Shown: positions 34,535-43,382 of the stretch, piece by piece
Layout: the number at the start of each line of letters is the position of its first letter
Numbering within the stretch: the stretch's first letter is position 1
Assembly: GCA_963772965.1 (NCBI GenBank)
Contig: CAVYZU010000002.1
Span: 372,001 to 436,000, forward strand
Origin: AP-15 sp963772965
Lineage (GTDB): Bacteria; Pseudomonadota; Alphaproteobacteria; ATCC43930; CGMCC-115725
Length of the DNA stretch: 64,000 bases
Direction: 5' to 3'
The notes under the pieces: model-generated
What the model was told of the DNA's origin: nothing
Seen by the model: the letters and a program-made list of their open reading frames with translations, nothing else
Databases searched by the model: none
Translations under genes and position numbers: made by a program

Positions 34535-35668
34535 GTGGTATGACCGAAACATAAGATTCCCTCAGTCGAGCTTTTGCGTCATGATGCTGCGATGCGCAGC
34601 GATGTTGAAGTCCGGCTCGGGCCGGGGGATCGGGAGCGGCTTGAGGCAGTGGTGGGCGATCGCAATGCTGTCCAGAAGCATGTGTGGCGAGCGCGGATCA
34701 TCCTGGCCACGGCAGAAGGCTGCGGCACCGCCGAGGTGATGCGCCGGGCCGGCGTGTCGAAACCCTGCGTGTGGCGCTGGCAGCGCCGCTTCATGGAGGC
34801 GGGGGTCGATGGCCTGTTGCACGACAAGACGCGCAAGCCCGGCAAAGCGCCGATCCCCGAGCCGGTCGTCGGGCGATTGATCGCGCTCACGCTCGGCGCG
34901 CCACCCGGCGAGACCACCCATTGGACGAGCCGCGCGATGGCCGACGCCATGGGGCTGGCGGTCAGCACCGTGCAAAAGATCTGGCGCGCCCATGGTCTCG
35001 CCCCGCATCGGTTGCAGGTCTTCAAACTCAGCCGCGACCCGCAGTTTGCCGCCAGGCTGCGCGATGTCGTGGGCCTTTACGTCGACCCTCCGGCGCACAG
35101 CCTGGTGCTGTCGGTCGATGAGAAGAGCCAGATCCAGGCGCTCGACCGCACTCAGCCGGGGGTGCCGATCAAGCAAGGCCGCGCCGGGACAATGACCCAT
35201 GATTATATCCGCAACGGCACGACCACCCTGTTTGCCGCCCTCAATGTGCTCGACGGCACGGTCATCGGGCAGTGCATGCAGCGCCACCGGCACCAGGAAT
35301 TCCTGCGCTTTCTCAATCGCCTCGAGCGCGACATCCCAGCCGGCCGACTGGTCCACGTGATCCTTGACAATTACGGCAGCCACAAGCACCCCAAAGTCAG
35401 GGCTTGGCTGGCCCGGCACCCGCGCTGGACGTTCCACTTCACCCCCACCTCGGCATCCTGGCTCAACGCCGTCGAGGGCTTTTTTGCCAAGCTAACCCGC
35501 CGGCGATTGCAACGCGGCGTGTTTCACTCCCTCGTCGACCTCCAGGCCGCGATCAACCGTTACCTTGCCCAACACAACCACAGTCCAAAGCCGTTCACCT
35601 GGACCGCCGACCCCGACCGCATCATCGCCGCCGCCAACCGCGGGTACCAAGTGTTAGATTCGATCCAC
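34535..35668 (+). mobile_element. IS630-family element no. 2
   Basis: Bounded by TA at 34533-34534 and 35669-35670; ends start GTGGAT/GTGGTA-like inverted hexamers (GTGGTATGACC left; GATCCAC right). The left end abuts IS5 no. 2. The rightmost flank is GACTGTACC, which would join to the sequence left of 31655 if the whole stack were removed. Confidence 0.85.
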
Positions 35669-35671
35669 TAG
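34592..35671 (+). CDS. IS630-family transposase (copy 2)
   Basis: 359 residues from the ATG at 34592; a TTG 18 bases earlier is possible but the copy 1 start aligns with this ATG. Same architecture as copy 1: helix-turn-helix (GCGTAEVMRRAGVSKPCVWR), LSVDEKSQIQALDRTQPGVP, HVILDNYGSHKHPKV and NAVEGFFAKLTRRRL, with all DDE acids retained. Its stop TAG again uses the target TA. Confidence 0.93.
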   Translation: MRSDVEVRLGPGDRERLEAVVGDRNAVQKHVWRARIILATAEGCGTAEVMRRAGVSKPCVWRWQRRFMEAGVDGLLHDKTRKPGKAPIPEPVVGRLIALTLGAPPGETTHWTSRAMADAMGLAVSTVQKIWRAHGLAPHRLQVFKLSRDPQFAARLRDVVGLYVDPPAHSLVLSVDEKSQIQALDRTQPGVPIKQGRAGTMTHDYIRNGTTTLFAALNVLDGTVIGQCMQRHRHQEFLRFLNRLERDIPAGRLVHVILDNYGSHKHPKVRAWLARHPRWTFHFTPTSASWLNAVEGFFAKLTRRRLQRGVFHSLVDLQAAINRYLAQHNHSPKPFTWTADPDRIIAAANRGYQVLDSIH

Positions 35672-35938
35672 ACTGTACCATTCGCCGAACATTCATCACC
35701 AATAACAGTTTAGGCGGGGTGATCCTGACTCGCTGGCGACCCACCAACGTCCAGGACAGGTCATCTGCTGACCCAAGCGACGAATGCGAAGGTCCGCTTT
35801 CACCCGACCTCGCTATTGCTCGATCCTAGCGGCAACGGCGGTTAAGGGCATGAAGAGCGGTTGCCACCGCGAAGGCCGACGGTCGGCTCAGGGTCGGAAG
35901 GACCCGCCAGCCGCGTTCACCGCGTCGGGTTTCGCGCT

Positions 35939-36151
35939 CTAAGGCACGTTATCTACGCGCTCGTAGGTAATCTTGTAGGAACCAACATTAATTTGCCATC
36001 TCGCTATGAAATCGTCGGCCTCAGTTTGGTCGCGGAACAAAGTAGCGGTACGACGACCTTCGTCTCCGGAACGCCAAACCGCGGCCGATGTGGCGTCTCG
36101 GCCGAGATATTTGTCGTCGTAGAGACGCGTACCGATACGAACGATAATCAT
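35939..36151 (-). CDS. Small unknown protein
   Basis: A 70-residue product (MIIVRIGTRLYDDKYLGRDA ... FRDQTEADDFIARWQINVG, ending YERVDNVP) of mixed alpha/beta character, no signal peptide. A strong ribosome site (AAAGGAGAG) 6 bases before the ATG supports translation. No family recognised. It stands alone to the right of the IS stack. Confidence 0.55.
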   Translation of the reverse strand: MIIVRIGTRLYDDKYLGRDATSAAVWRSGDEGRRTATLFRDQTEADDFIARWQINVGSYKITYERVDNVP

Positions 36152-36740
36152 GAGTTTTCTCTCCTTTTCACGGTTGCGGGGGCCATTGGCGGCCCAGCTT
36201 TCGGTCGAGTTCGGCCTGACAAGCCGCAGGCAACCAGAGCCAGCATGTCGACTGAGCCGTGGGCGACAATATCGTTGGGGCGCTTATGGTCTCTCGCGAA
36301 AATCGCAACGATGATGGCGGCTTCGCTACCGTATAATCTGGAAGTTGTGCTGCTTTGAGGGGCTATCAGTGTTGATCTAGTCGGCATTACCTTTAGATGC
36401 GTTTACCACGTCAATATGATTTTGTCAATTGCGTAATTATCTATCCTGAATAGCTTGAATAGACAAGCGTGGCGATAGTCCGGACAGCGCGGGCGCAAAC
36501 GGTTCCCGCACAGTACGGCTGCTAACCCGGTAGATTGTCGTCGCTTGGGCTCGAAACAGGCGGCATCGCCCCGGCCATTTGAGAAAGATCGCTCTATCGC
36601 CAGGGCGGCTTTGTAACTATGCTGCCAAGAGAAAAACGGGCCAGTGGCCGCCACGAAGGGAGATTTACGATATCAGACAGGCAGTTGTCCGCGCGCCGTT
36701 GCCCCGATGTAATCCGTAGGTGCTTCTATAGGAGGGAAAG
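36152..36740. other. Stretch without a convincing gene
   Basis: About 590 bases with short open frames on both strands that lack ribosome sites and family features; lower GC than the core. The last part holds the GGAGGG ribosome site of the next gene. Confidence 0.45.
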
Positions 36741-37829
36741 ATGCCTGCGCTTGCACCGATTGCTATATTGGCTGAATTCCAGCAACAGCTAGTTGGTAAC
36801 TGGGAGAACAGGGACTTTGGAACAGATGATCATGGCGTTCGCGTTGGGGGCAATGAGAATCCGTTGTCCTACAATATTATGCCTCTGCCACAAACGTCCG
36901 ACCCAGACGGGTATATATTGAAGAACTTCAAGTACCACGAGAAGCTTCATTTCAACAACGATCAAGTCGCCAGTACTCTCGCCGTCGCGGCCCGCGCCCC
37001 GAACCGAGGGGGACAGGTAAATCAGGACGCGCGTGCGTTGTTCTATGAACAGCAGGTCATATTTGCGGAAGGACCCGGCAACGGTACGGTCGTGCACGTG
37101 GAGAACGGAGCGTGGTTGTGGTTCCCGAGGTACATTCAGCAGACTGGACCATACCCCACTAACCCTCCGGGAAATGAGGTCTCGGATGCGCTGCAGCAGC
37201 AATCTGATATCACGGTCGCTAAGCAGATTTCGGTGCCGCACGGCAATTCGATTCTCGCTCTTGGCAGCTTTGACACGGTGCCCGGTCCTAATGGAGCCGG
37301 GCCATGGAAGGGAACCTCGAAGATAAGCGGGAGTCCCGTAATTCCTGACGGCGCACCGCCTTATCCACACCCGGCCGTACCCATCCCGATCCCCGATGGA
37401 ACGCCGATCCCGCCAGTGTTACAATCGATCCTCAACGCCGATCAACGTTACTCCACACTCAGAGTAAGCAGCCCAGGTGACCCGAACGACTACGAGAATC
37501 CCCATCCCGAGCTGACTCAATATCCCAATAGACCTCTGCAGGAAGCGGTGGCAATCATCAAGCCCGATTCTTTCATGCATTGGCGCGTAACAACCGAGCA
37601 ACTACCGAACGGGAGAGGCATTGTAACAAACATCCCGTTCGAGCGCCGGGTCTCGAGAGTCAACGAATATTTTGCTGACTATTGGCTACTTTTCAAAGAT
37701 CAAAAGAAATATCTTGCCTACACGCAAACGATCCTTATGATATTAAGAATACCTGCTAAAGAAACGGAAGGAGTCCATGAATATGTTTTCCCCCACGTTA
37801 CCTGCAATACCGTCACGTTCTGTGACTAA
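36741..37829 (+). CDS. Conserved unknown protein, heme-binding-protein-like family
   Basis: A 362-residue soluble protein with no signal peptide. Its start EFQQQLVGNWENRDFGTDD, then NPLSYNIMPLPQTSDPDGYI, LKNFKYHEKLHF, ISVPHGNSILALGSF and YTQTILMILRIP resemble a family of roughly this size, found in bacteria, fungi and plants, that databases often label heme-binding protein; I recall the family but its biochemistry is not established. The LVGxW start suggests a lipocalin/FABP-like barrel. GGAGGGAAAG precedes the ATG. Base composition is clearly lower in GC than the core genes, and the neighbourhood (IS stack) suggests acquisition. Confidence 0.65.
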   Translation: MPALAPIAILAEFQQQLVGNWENRDFGTDDHGVRVGGNENPLSYNIMPLPQTSDPDGYILKNFKYHEKLHFNNDQVASTLAVAARAPNRGGQVNQDARALFYEQQVIFAEGPGNGTVVHVENGAWLWFPRYIQQTGPYPTNPPGNEVSDALQQQSDITVAKQISVPHGNSILALGSFDTVPGPNGAGPWKGTSKISGSPVIPDGAPPYPHPAVPIPIPDGTPIPPVLQSILNADQRYSTLRVSSPGDPNDYENPHPELTQYPNRPLQEAVAIIKPDSFMHWRVTTEQLPNGRGIVTNIPFERRVSRVNEYFADYWLLFKDQKKYLAYTQTILMILRIPAKETEGVHEYVFPHVTCNTVTFCD

Positions 37830-38033
37830 CCTTCAAGGTTCGCGCTAGCCTCGGGTCCCTGCCTGACCTCGTCCAGGTGGCAGAACCCGGCGTAACCATC
37901 GAGGAGGATCCCGCATCGCGGGCGAAGTGGCACTACAGGTGCTCGCCGCCCAAGGCAAAGCCGCGCACGATGGTGGTAATCCTCTTTGGTGGACTGGCTC
38001 GGCTGCAGTCGCGCCCAGCGTTTCGCAAAAGAA

Positions 38034-38069
38034 AGCCGCCCGCGGCTAAGGCTGCGGGCGGCTTTTTCG
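38034..38069. terminator. Bidirectional GC-rich terminator
   Basis: AGCCGCCCGC pairs with GCGGGCGGCT around a GGCTAAGGCT-type loop, followed on the plus strand by TTTTT; the minus strand has a pyrimidine run ending TTTT. It lies 21 bases past the amidohydrolase stop. Confidence 0.85.
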
Positions 38070-38090
38070 TTATCAAGTATAGAGCGCGGC

Positions 38091-39794
38091 TCAGGCGTGG
38101 TGGGCGTGGTAGTAGGTGTTGCGCAGCACGCGACCGGGGAGCGCTCCGGTGTGCTTGCCGTCTTCCATCAATACCTGACCGTTGACGATCGTGTAATGGA
38201 TGCCGGCCGCCGGCTCCTTGACGCGCCAGCCGCCCGCCGGGAAGTCATGCACGATCGATTCCGGCAACGGACGAACGGTGTCCGGATCGAAGATCACGAT
38301 GTCGGCCGCCATGCCCGGGCGCAGCAAGCCGCGGTCGTAGAGCCCAAGTGCCGAGGCCGAATCAAAGGTCAGCCGGCGCACCGCGTGTTCGAGGCTCATG
38401 ACATGCTTTTCGCGCACCCATTCCGACAGCAGCCGCGTCGAGTAGCCGTAACCGCCATGGAACTGGACATGCGCGCCGCCATCCGACAAGCCGACGATCG
38501 CGTTCGGATAGGTCAGGATCTTGGCCATCGCCTCATCGTCGACATTGTTTTCCGACTGCATAAAGCCGGTGTCGAGATTTTCTTCGACAACGAGATCGAG
38601 GAACGCGTCGATCACGCGCTTGTTTTGTTCCTTGGCGATCTGACCGATGGTCTTGCCCTGGAGCCCCTTGTTCTTTTCGAGGACCGGGGTTTCGACCCAC
38701 ATGTAGTTGTACCACTCGCGTGAATAGCCGGCAGCCGGCACATTGATTTTATGCTCGACAACCTCGTCGTGCAGTTTCTGGCGGATGGCCGGGTCGGCAT
38801 AGGCCTTTAGTTTTTCGTCGTCCGACGACAGCAGGATCGGGTGCCAGGTCGGCGAGCCGCGGAATACCTGGCAATTGCGCATCGTAAAGCTTTGCGTCGT
38901 GCGGTTCGGGCTGCACAGCGGATACGCCCGAATACCGGCCTTGGAGGTCTCTTCGACGCGCGCCATGTGCTGCTTCCAGGCGTCGGGCTCGCGCACGGTC
39001 TGGCCGAGATTGTTGTAGATCACGGTGCGGCCGGTCGCCTCCGACAGACGCGCCATTAGCCCATCCTTGAGCTCCGCGGCACGACCGCCACCCGATTGGA
39101 TGATGCCGGTGCCCATTTCGCGCAATACGTCGCCAAGCGCGAAAATTTCCTTTTCGTCGGCCCACAATGCCGGGATATGGACGCCCTGCGGGTCGTAGTG
39201 GCCCTTGTTCCGCGACACCGAGAGGCCGAGGGCGCCGCCCTCCATGCCGTCGCGCACGACGTCCTGCATCTTTTTGATTTCGTCGTCGGTCGCGGTGCGG
39301 CCCTGGGCCTCGTCGCCCATCACGTAATAGCGGACGGTCGAATGGCCGATCAGATTGCCGACATTGACCCCGAGATTCTGGTCAAGCCTGTCCATGTATT
39401 GCGGGATGGTTTCCCAATCGACCTCGACGGTGTTCAACACCTCCATCGGGATCGCTTCGACATAACTGAGGAATTCGGCGACCCGCTTCGCACTGCCCGG
39501 ACGCACCGGCGCCAGGGCCAGAGAGCAATTGCCGAACATGACGGTTGTGGCGCCGTGATGCGGCGAAAACGTGCACAGCGGATCCCACGTCACTTGCGCA
39601 TCGAAGTGGCAGTGGTTGTCGACAAAGCCCGGGGCGACGACGCAGTCCTGCGCGTCGATTGTCCGTGTGGCGGGCCCGGAGAGTTTGCCGATTTCGACGA
39701 TCTTGCCGTCCTTAACGCCGACATCACCCTTGAACATCGGCATCCCCGAGCCATCGACGATGCGGCCGTTTTTGATCAAGAGATCGTACGCCAT
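38091..39794 (-). CDS. N-acyl-D-amino-acid deacylase-like amidohydrolase
   Basis: Amidohydrolase-superfamily metalloenzyme of 567 residues. N-terminal DLLIKNGRIVDGSGMPMFKG and GFVDNHCHFDAQVTWDP (metal-binding His pair), the FGNCSLALAPVRP segment with the metal-site Cys of D-aminoacylases, NLIGHSTVR, and a distal GLSDGGAHVQFHGG (Asp/His) define the D-aminoacylase (N-acyl-D-aspartate/glutamate deacylase) branch. The C-terminal beta sandwich ends with the YTIVNGQVLMEDG strand. The ATG at 39794 has AAAGGG at better spacing than the ATG 6 bases earlier. A duplicated 3' piece lies at 28697-28840. Confidence 0.9.
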   Translation of the reverse strand: MAYDLLIKNGRIVDGSGMPMFKGDVGVKDGKIVEIGKLSGPATRTIDAQDCVVAPGFVDNHCHFDAQVTWDPLCTFSPHHGATTVMFGNCSLALAPVRPGSAKRVAEFLSYVEAIPMEVLNTVEVDWETIPQYMDRLDQNLGVNVGNLIGHSTVRYYVMGDEAQGRTATDDEIKKMQDVVRDGMEGGALGLSVSRNKGHYDPQGVHIPALWADEKEIFALGDVLREMGTGIIQSGGGRAAELKDGLMARLSEATGRTVIYNNLGQTVREPDAWKQHMARVEETSKAGIRAYPLCSPNRTTQSFTMRNCQVFRGSPTWHPILLSSDDEKLKAYADPAIRQKLHDEVVEHKINVPAAGYSREWYNYMWVETPVLEKNKGLQGKTIGQIAKEQNKRVIDAFLDLVVEENLDTGFMQSENNVDDEAMAKILTYPNAIVGLSDGGAHVQFHGGYGYSTRLLSEWVREKHVMSLEHAVRRLTFDSASALGLYDRGLLRPGMAADIVIFDPDTVRPLPESIVHDFPAGGWRVKEPAAGIHYTIVNGQVLMEDGKHTGALPGRVLRNTYYHAHHA

Positions 39795-40008
39795 TTCCAT
39801 CCCTTTCGTGGTGGTTGCAGCCGAGACACTTTTCCCGCCGAAAGTGTACCACCCACGCGCCGGCTGATTTGCGAAATTTCACCGCCATCACCGGAAATCC
39901 GGAACGCGAGGGGGCGCCGCGATCCGACCTGGTCGTGAGCCGACACCTTGCCACTGCCGCAAGAAGCGGTTGGATATGGTCGGATTCTAGTCATATTATG
40001 AGCAAGTC

Positions 40009-40248
40009 ATGGTTACGGTAGACTTGGTTCAAGCAAAGGCGCAGCTGAGCGAACTGCTGGACAAAGTGGAAGCCGGCGAGGAAGTGATCGTCACTCGGCA
40101 TGGCCGTCCGGTGGCCCATATCCGTCCCGTCTCGCGACCAAAAAATCCGCTGAGGCTGGAGGATTTGGCCGCATTTTGCGCGACCATACCGCCTCTGCGA
40201 GGACCAAGCTCCGAATTGCTGCGGGAGGCACGAGACGAAGGGCTCTAA
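40009..40248 (+). CDS. Phd/YefM-family antitoxin
   Basis: A 79-residue type II antitoxin. The N-terminal DNA-binding fold is clear: VDLVQAKAQLSELLDKVEAG, EEVIVTRHGRPVAHIRPV. The C-terminal toxin-wrapping tail is LRLEDLAAFCATIPPLRGPS. It is followed 12 bases later by a PIN-domain toxin that is broken, so the antitoxin is now unpaired locally. Confidence 0.92.
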   Translation: MVTVDLVQAKAQLSELLDKVEAGEEVIVTRHGRPVAHIRPVSRPKNPLRLEDLAAFCATIPPLRGPSSELLREARDEGL

Positions 40249-40260
40249 GGCAGCGGGCGA

Positions 40261-40699
40261 GTGCTTTATTTCGATACGAGCTTCCTCGCGCCACTAATCA
40301 TTCCTGAGGCGACCAGCGATAAGATTGCAGCGTTCGTCCGAGGGTTATCCGCGGAGGAGTTCGGCGTCAGCCATTGGACGCGAGTAGAGTTCTCCTAGCT
40401 GATCGCTCGGGAAGCCGCATGGGCGGACTGGACCGTCCAATCGGCCGCGCGGGCCGATGCCCGATTTGAGGTCATGCTGGACGAGTCTTTCTCGGTGTTT
40501 CTGCCCGACATCGATGATTTTGGTCTGGCCAAACGATATCTCGGACAGTTCGAAACCGGATTACGGCCGGTGACCCCCTCCACTTGGCGATTGCCAAGAA
40601 TCATTATGCCGCGGTGATCTACAGTCTCGCCGGGGTGTCGCCGAGCTCGCTGGGGTCCGCCGGCCGGCATCGTTGCCGAGACGCACGCAAACGGCCTAA
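40261..40699 (+). pseudogene. VapC-type PIN toxin, inactivated
   Basis: A GTG at 40261 begins the PIN fold (LYFDTSFLAPLIIPEATSDK) with the first catalytic Asp, then SHWTRVEFS. An amber stop occurs at 40396-40398. Beyond it the family continues (LIAREAAWADWTVQSAARAD, DDFGLAKRYLGQF, ETGLR), then shifts frame near 40565-40570 to AGDPLHLAIAKNHYAAVIYS, the conserved D-x-LHLA motif, and probably shifts once more before a stop near 40699. At least two lesions, one a nonsense change, mean this toxin is dead or the sequence here is poor. Confidence 0.8.
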
Positions 40700-40740
40700 A
40701 ATTGCTGCCGATGTTTTTGACAGCAAAAAGCGAGACCCGA

Positions 40741-42336
40741 ATGCCAACCGCAACCTTAGATCAAGAAACCAAACACCTTTACGGCGAGTTGGAGGATCGG
40801 CTTCTCGCACGTGATCAAATCGGCGGCAGTCAAATCTATTATCAGCTGGTGCAGCGCGGCCGGCCCCTGCCGGAAATCATGGCGGAGGCGGTGCGCATCC
40901 ATGCGCCTTATACGCACGTGCCATACCATCAGCGCATCGACGACGGGTTTCCAAACTTTGTCAACAACGACCATTGCCTGCTGTCGGCGCGCGCCGCGGT
41001 TAATCTCCAGGCGATGCTCCCGGAAAGATTGGCGGCGCTGCCGCTGGCGCAGACGATCTGGTACATTCCATCGGGGCTCGACATCTGGAACCAGAAAATC
41101 CTGAAGGCGCCAGGCCATTACGCGACCCGCGGCTACAAAATGCCGAATACAACGCCGCCCGCCCCGGTGGTCTATTGGCCGGATCAGGAGCCGCTGAAGG
41201 AAACCGGTCCGCTTGCCGAACGCCTCAACAACTGGTTGACCTTGGTCGAGCGCGGCGAAGTTACCGACGCCTATCGCGTCATCCTCGGACTGATGGAAGA
41301 AACGGGGAACCGCCGCGACGTGCTGGCCCAGCTGGTCTTTGCCGGGCTGATCGATGTCCAGGACCGGATGCTCTACAATCGTTCCTATACCACCGGCCAC
41401 AAGGCCTATCGCGCCCGCTCGGTAGTCGAGCTCGGCAATGCGATTGGTTGGGACAACGCGCACGACGTGATCTATGCCGGCGCCCTCGACATCGCGGTCG
41501 GGCCGCGTTGGCATTCGGTTTACGAGATGGCGTGCAACGTCGTCACGATGTTTATCGAGGGCGCCGAGGTTCATGCGGTGCCACAAGGCGGCACGACCGA
41601 GCGCGAACGCGAGCTGTTGACCAATACCGGGCCGCTCGCCGAATCCGACGCCGACGAACTCGTCGACGCGCTGATCCGCCAGCACGAACCCGCTTACATC
41701 GAGAAGATCAGCAAACTCTTAATAGCCGGGACCTCGCCGCGGCGGATCGTCGATGCGATCCAATTGGCGGCGGCACAAGTCGTGCTCGAAACCGCGGGCG
41801 CCAATTCCTTTTCGATGCCGCAGCACACCTACGAATATTGCAATACGCTTGGCTGGTTTTACGACAATTTCGAGCACCCGCAGCGGCTGAAACTGCTTTA
41901 TGTGGCCGGATCGATGGTCAATCAGGCGGCCTGGAACCAAAAGCATATGGGCTGGACCAAGACCGAGGCGATCGCCGCCCCCGGCAATGCCGAGCGGATG
42001 ACCGGCAGCCAGATCATCTCTCGGCTCGAAGAAGCGATGGCCGCCGTCGACCCGACGCAATCGGTCGCCTGGACCAAGGCGTATCTCGACAGCGACGCCG
42101 ATCGTTCGCCACTGGTCCAGCGGCTGGCATTGATGGCCTCACGTTTTGGCAACGACCCGCACAACCAGGAAATCCCGCAATGTCTGTTGCAGGATTATAG
42201 CAAGAACCAATGCGCCGACCGTGATCGCCTGTTGCTTGCCTGCGCGCATATTTCAGCCGGTCACCGCAAATACGGCGACACCTTTGAAGCCGCCCGGCGC
42301 TTTGGCGACGCCATGGGACTTTCCGAACTGCACTGA
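40741..42336 (+). CDS. Conserved protein of unknown function
   Basis: A 531-residue, mostly helical cytoplasmic protein from the ATG at 40741. Striking conserved-looking segments: APYTHVPYHQRIDDGFPNFV, NNDHCLLSARAAVNL, IWYIPSGLDIWNQKI, GPRWHSVYEMACNVVTMFIE, SFSMPQHTYEYCNTLGWFYD and AGSMVNQAAWNQKHMG, rich in His, Tyr and Trp, as in a metal- or cofactor-binding enzyme. No signal peptide or membrane helix. I do not recognise the family. The next gene on the same strand is tenA (229-base gap), which does not by itself suggest a role. Confidence 0.75.
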   Translation: MPTATLDQETKHLYGELEDRLLARDQIGGSQIYYQLVQRGRPLPEIMAEAVRIHAPYTHVPYHQRIDDGFPNFVNNDHCLLSARAAVNLQAMLPERLAALPLAQTIWYIPSGLDIWNQKILKAPGHYATRGYKMPNTTPPAPVVYWPDQEPLKETGPLAERLNNWLTLVERGEVTDAYRVILGLMEETGNRRDVLAQLVFAGLIDVQDRMLYNRSYTTGHKAYRARSVVELGNAIGWDNAHDVIYAGALDIAVGPRWHSVYEMACNVVTMFIEGAEVHAVPQGGTTERERELLTNTGPLAESDADELVDALIRQHEPAYIEKISKLLIAGTSPRRIVDAIQLAAAQVVLETAGANSFSMPQHTYEYCNTLGWFYDNFEHPQRLKLLYVAGSMVNQAAWNQKHMGWTKTEAIAAPGNAERMTGSQIISRLEEAMAAVDPTQSVAWTKAYLDSDADRSPLVQRLALMASRFGNDPHNQEIPQCLLQDYSKNQCADRDRLLLACAHISAGHRKYGDTFEAARRFGDAMGLSELH

Positions 42337-42565
42337 AATCAGCCTGCGGCACTTCCCCCGCCTCGGAAAACTCCAGCGAGGGACACTAGTACACGGCGGG
42401 CGCGGCGGTTGCGGCAGGGTCGCCGGCAACTCGATGGACTGCGGATCGACCTGTAATGCCCACGCGATCGAACGGCGCGCGTCCTCGCGCCGCCCCTTTT
42501 CGGATCCTTGCTCAACTCTGTTGGGGGGGGCGGGGCGGGGCTCGGGCGGGACGCGAGGATAATCA

Positions 42566-43237
42566 ATGACTGGCTTTTCGGAAACGGCCCGCCAGCTGAC
42601 GCAATCTCTGCGTGCGTCGATCCACAGGCTTCCGTTCAACATGGAACTCGCCGCCGGGAGTTTGGCGCAGGAACGCTTCCAGCATTACATCACGCAAGAT
42701 GCGCTGTACCTGGCCCAATTCTCGCGGGCATTGGCGCTTGCCGCGGCAAAGGCGCCGGATAGCGAAACGCTGCAAGCTTTCGCCCAATCGGCGGTGAGCG
42801 CGGTCGCCGTCGAACGGAGCCTGCATGAGCATTATCTGCGGGAATTCGGGGTTGATCCGGCGAGACTTGCCGACGCCGAGCCGGCGCCCGACTGCCTCGC
42901 CTACACCACCTTCCTGCTCGCGACCGCCTATCACGAGCCGTGGGAGGTGCTGATCGCGGCGTTATTGCCATGCTTTTGGATCTATTGGGATGTCGGCCGC
43001 GCGATCGCCGGCACCGCTGCGCCGGACAACCCGTACCGCGCCTGGATCGACACCTATGCTGATCCGCGGTTTGGCGAGGCGGTACAGGCCGTTATCGCCG
43101 CGGCCGACCGCGCCGCAGCGGCTGCGAGCGATCGTGTGCGCCAGCAAATGCTCGCCGCCTTCACCCGCGCCACGCAGTATGAGTGGCTATTCTGGGACGG
43201 CGCCTATAATCGCCGCGGCTGGCCGACGAGCGGCTGA
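42566..43237 (+). CDS. TenA-family aminopyrimidine aminohydrolase (thiaminase II)
   Basis: TenA proteins salvage thiamine breakdown products by hydrolysing aminopyrimidines to HMP. The 223-residue all-helical protein has the family core: FQHYITQDALYLAQFSRALA near the N-terminus, the catalytic Cys in LLPCFWIYWDVG, YRAWIDTYADPRFGEAV and the closing FTRATQYEWLFWDGAY with its Glu. The ATG is preceded by GAGGA. Some members act as oxygenase-like or heme-type helpers, but the Cys supports the thiaminase II group. Confidence 0.92.
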   Translation: MTGFSETARQLTQSLRASIHRLPFNMELAAGSLAQERFQHYITQDALYLAQFSRALALAAAKAPDSETLQAFAQSAVSAVAVERSLHEHYLREFGVDPARLADAEPAPDCLAYTTFLLATAYHEPWEVLIAALLPCFWIYWDVGRAIAGTAAPDNPYRAWIDTYADPRFGEAVQAVIAAADRAAAAASDRVRQQMLAAFTRATQYEWLFWDGAYNRRGWPTSG

Positions 43238-43382
43238 CGCTATTTGGCATCGCGCGCGGCGGTGACGACCCGACCGAGCGAAGGGTCGGTGCACCCAATT
43301 CTAAATTATTGGAACTCAGCCGGCCTACCCTTCCGATCCGCTGGAACGAGGCGCCCGAAATTAATGTCGGGCACCAAATCCA

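Noticed and set aside
34562..35437. Minus-strand frame of 291 codons over IS630 no. 2
   Set aside because: It mirrors the transposase gene; the same antisense opening occurs in copy 1.
36403..36654. Minus-strand frame of 83 codons as a gene
   Set aside because: No ribosome site, odd composition, no family features.
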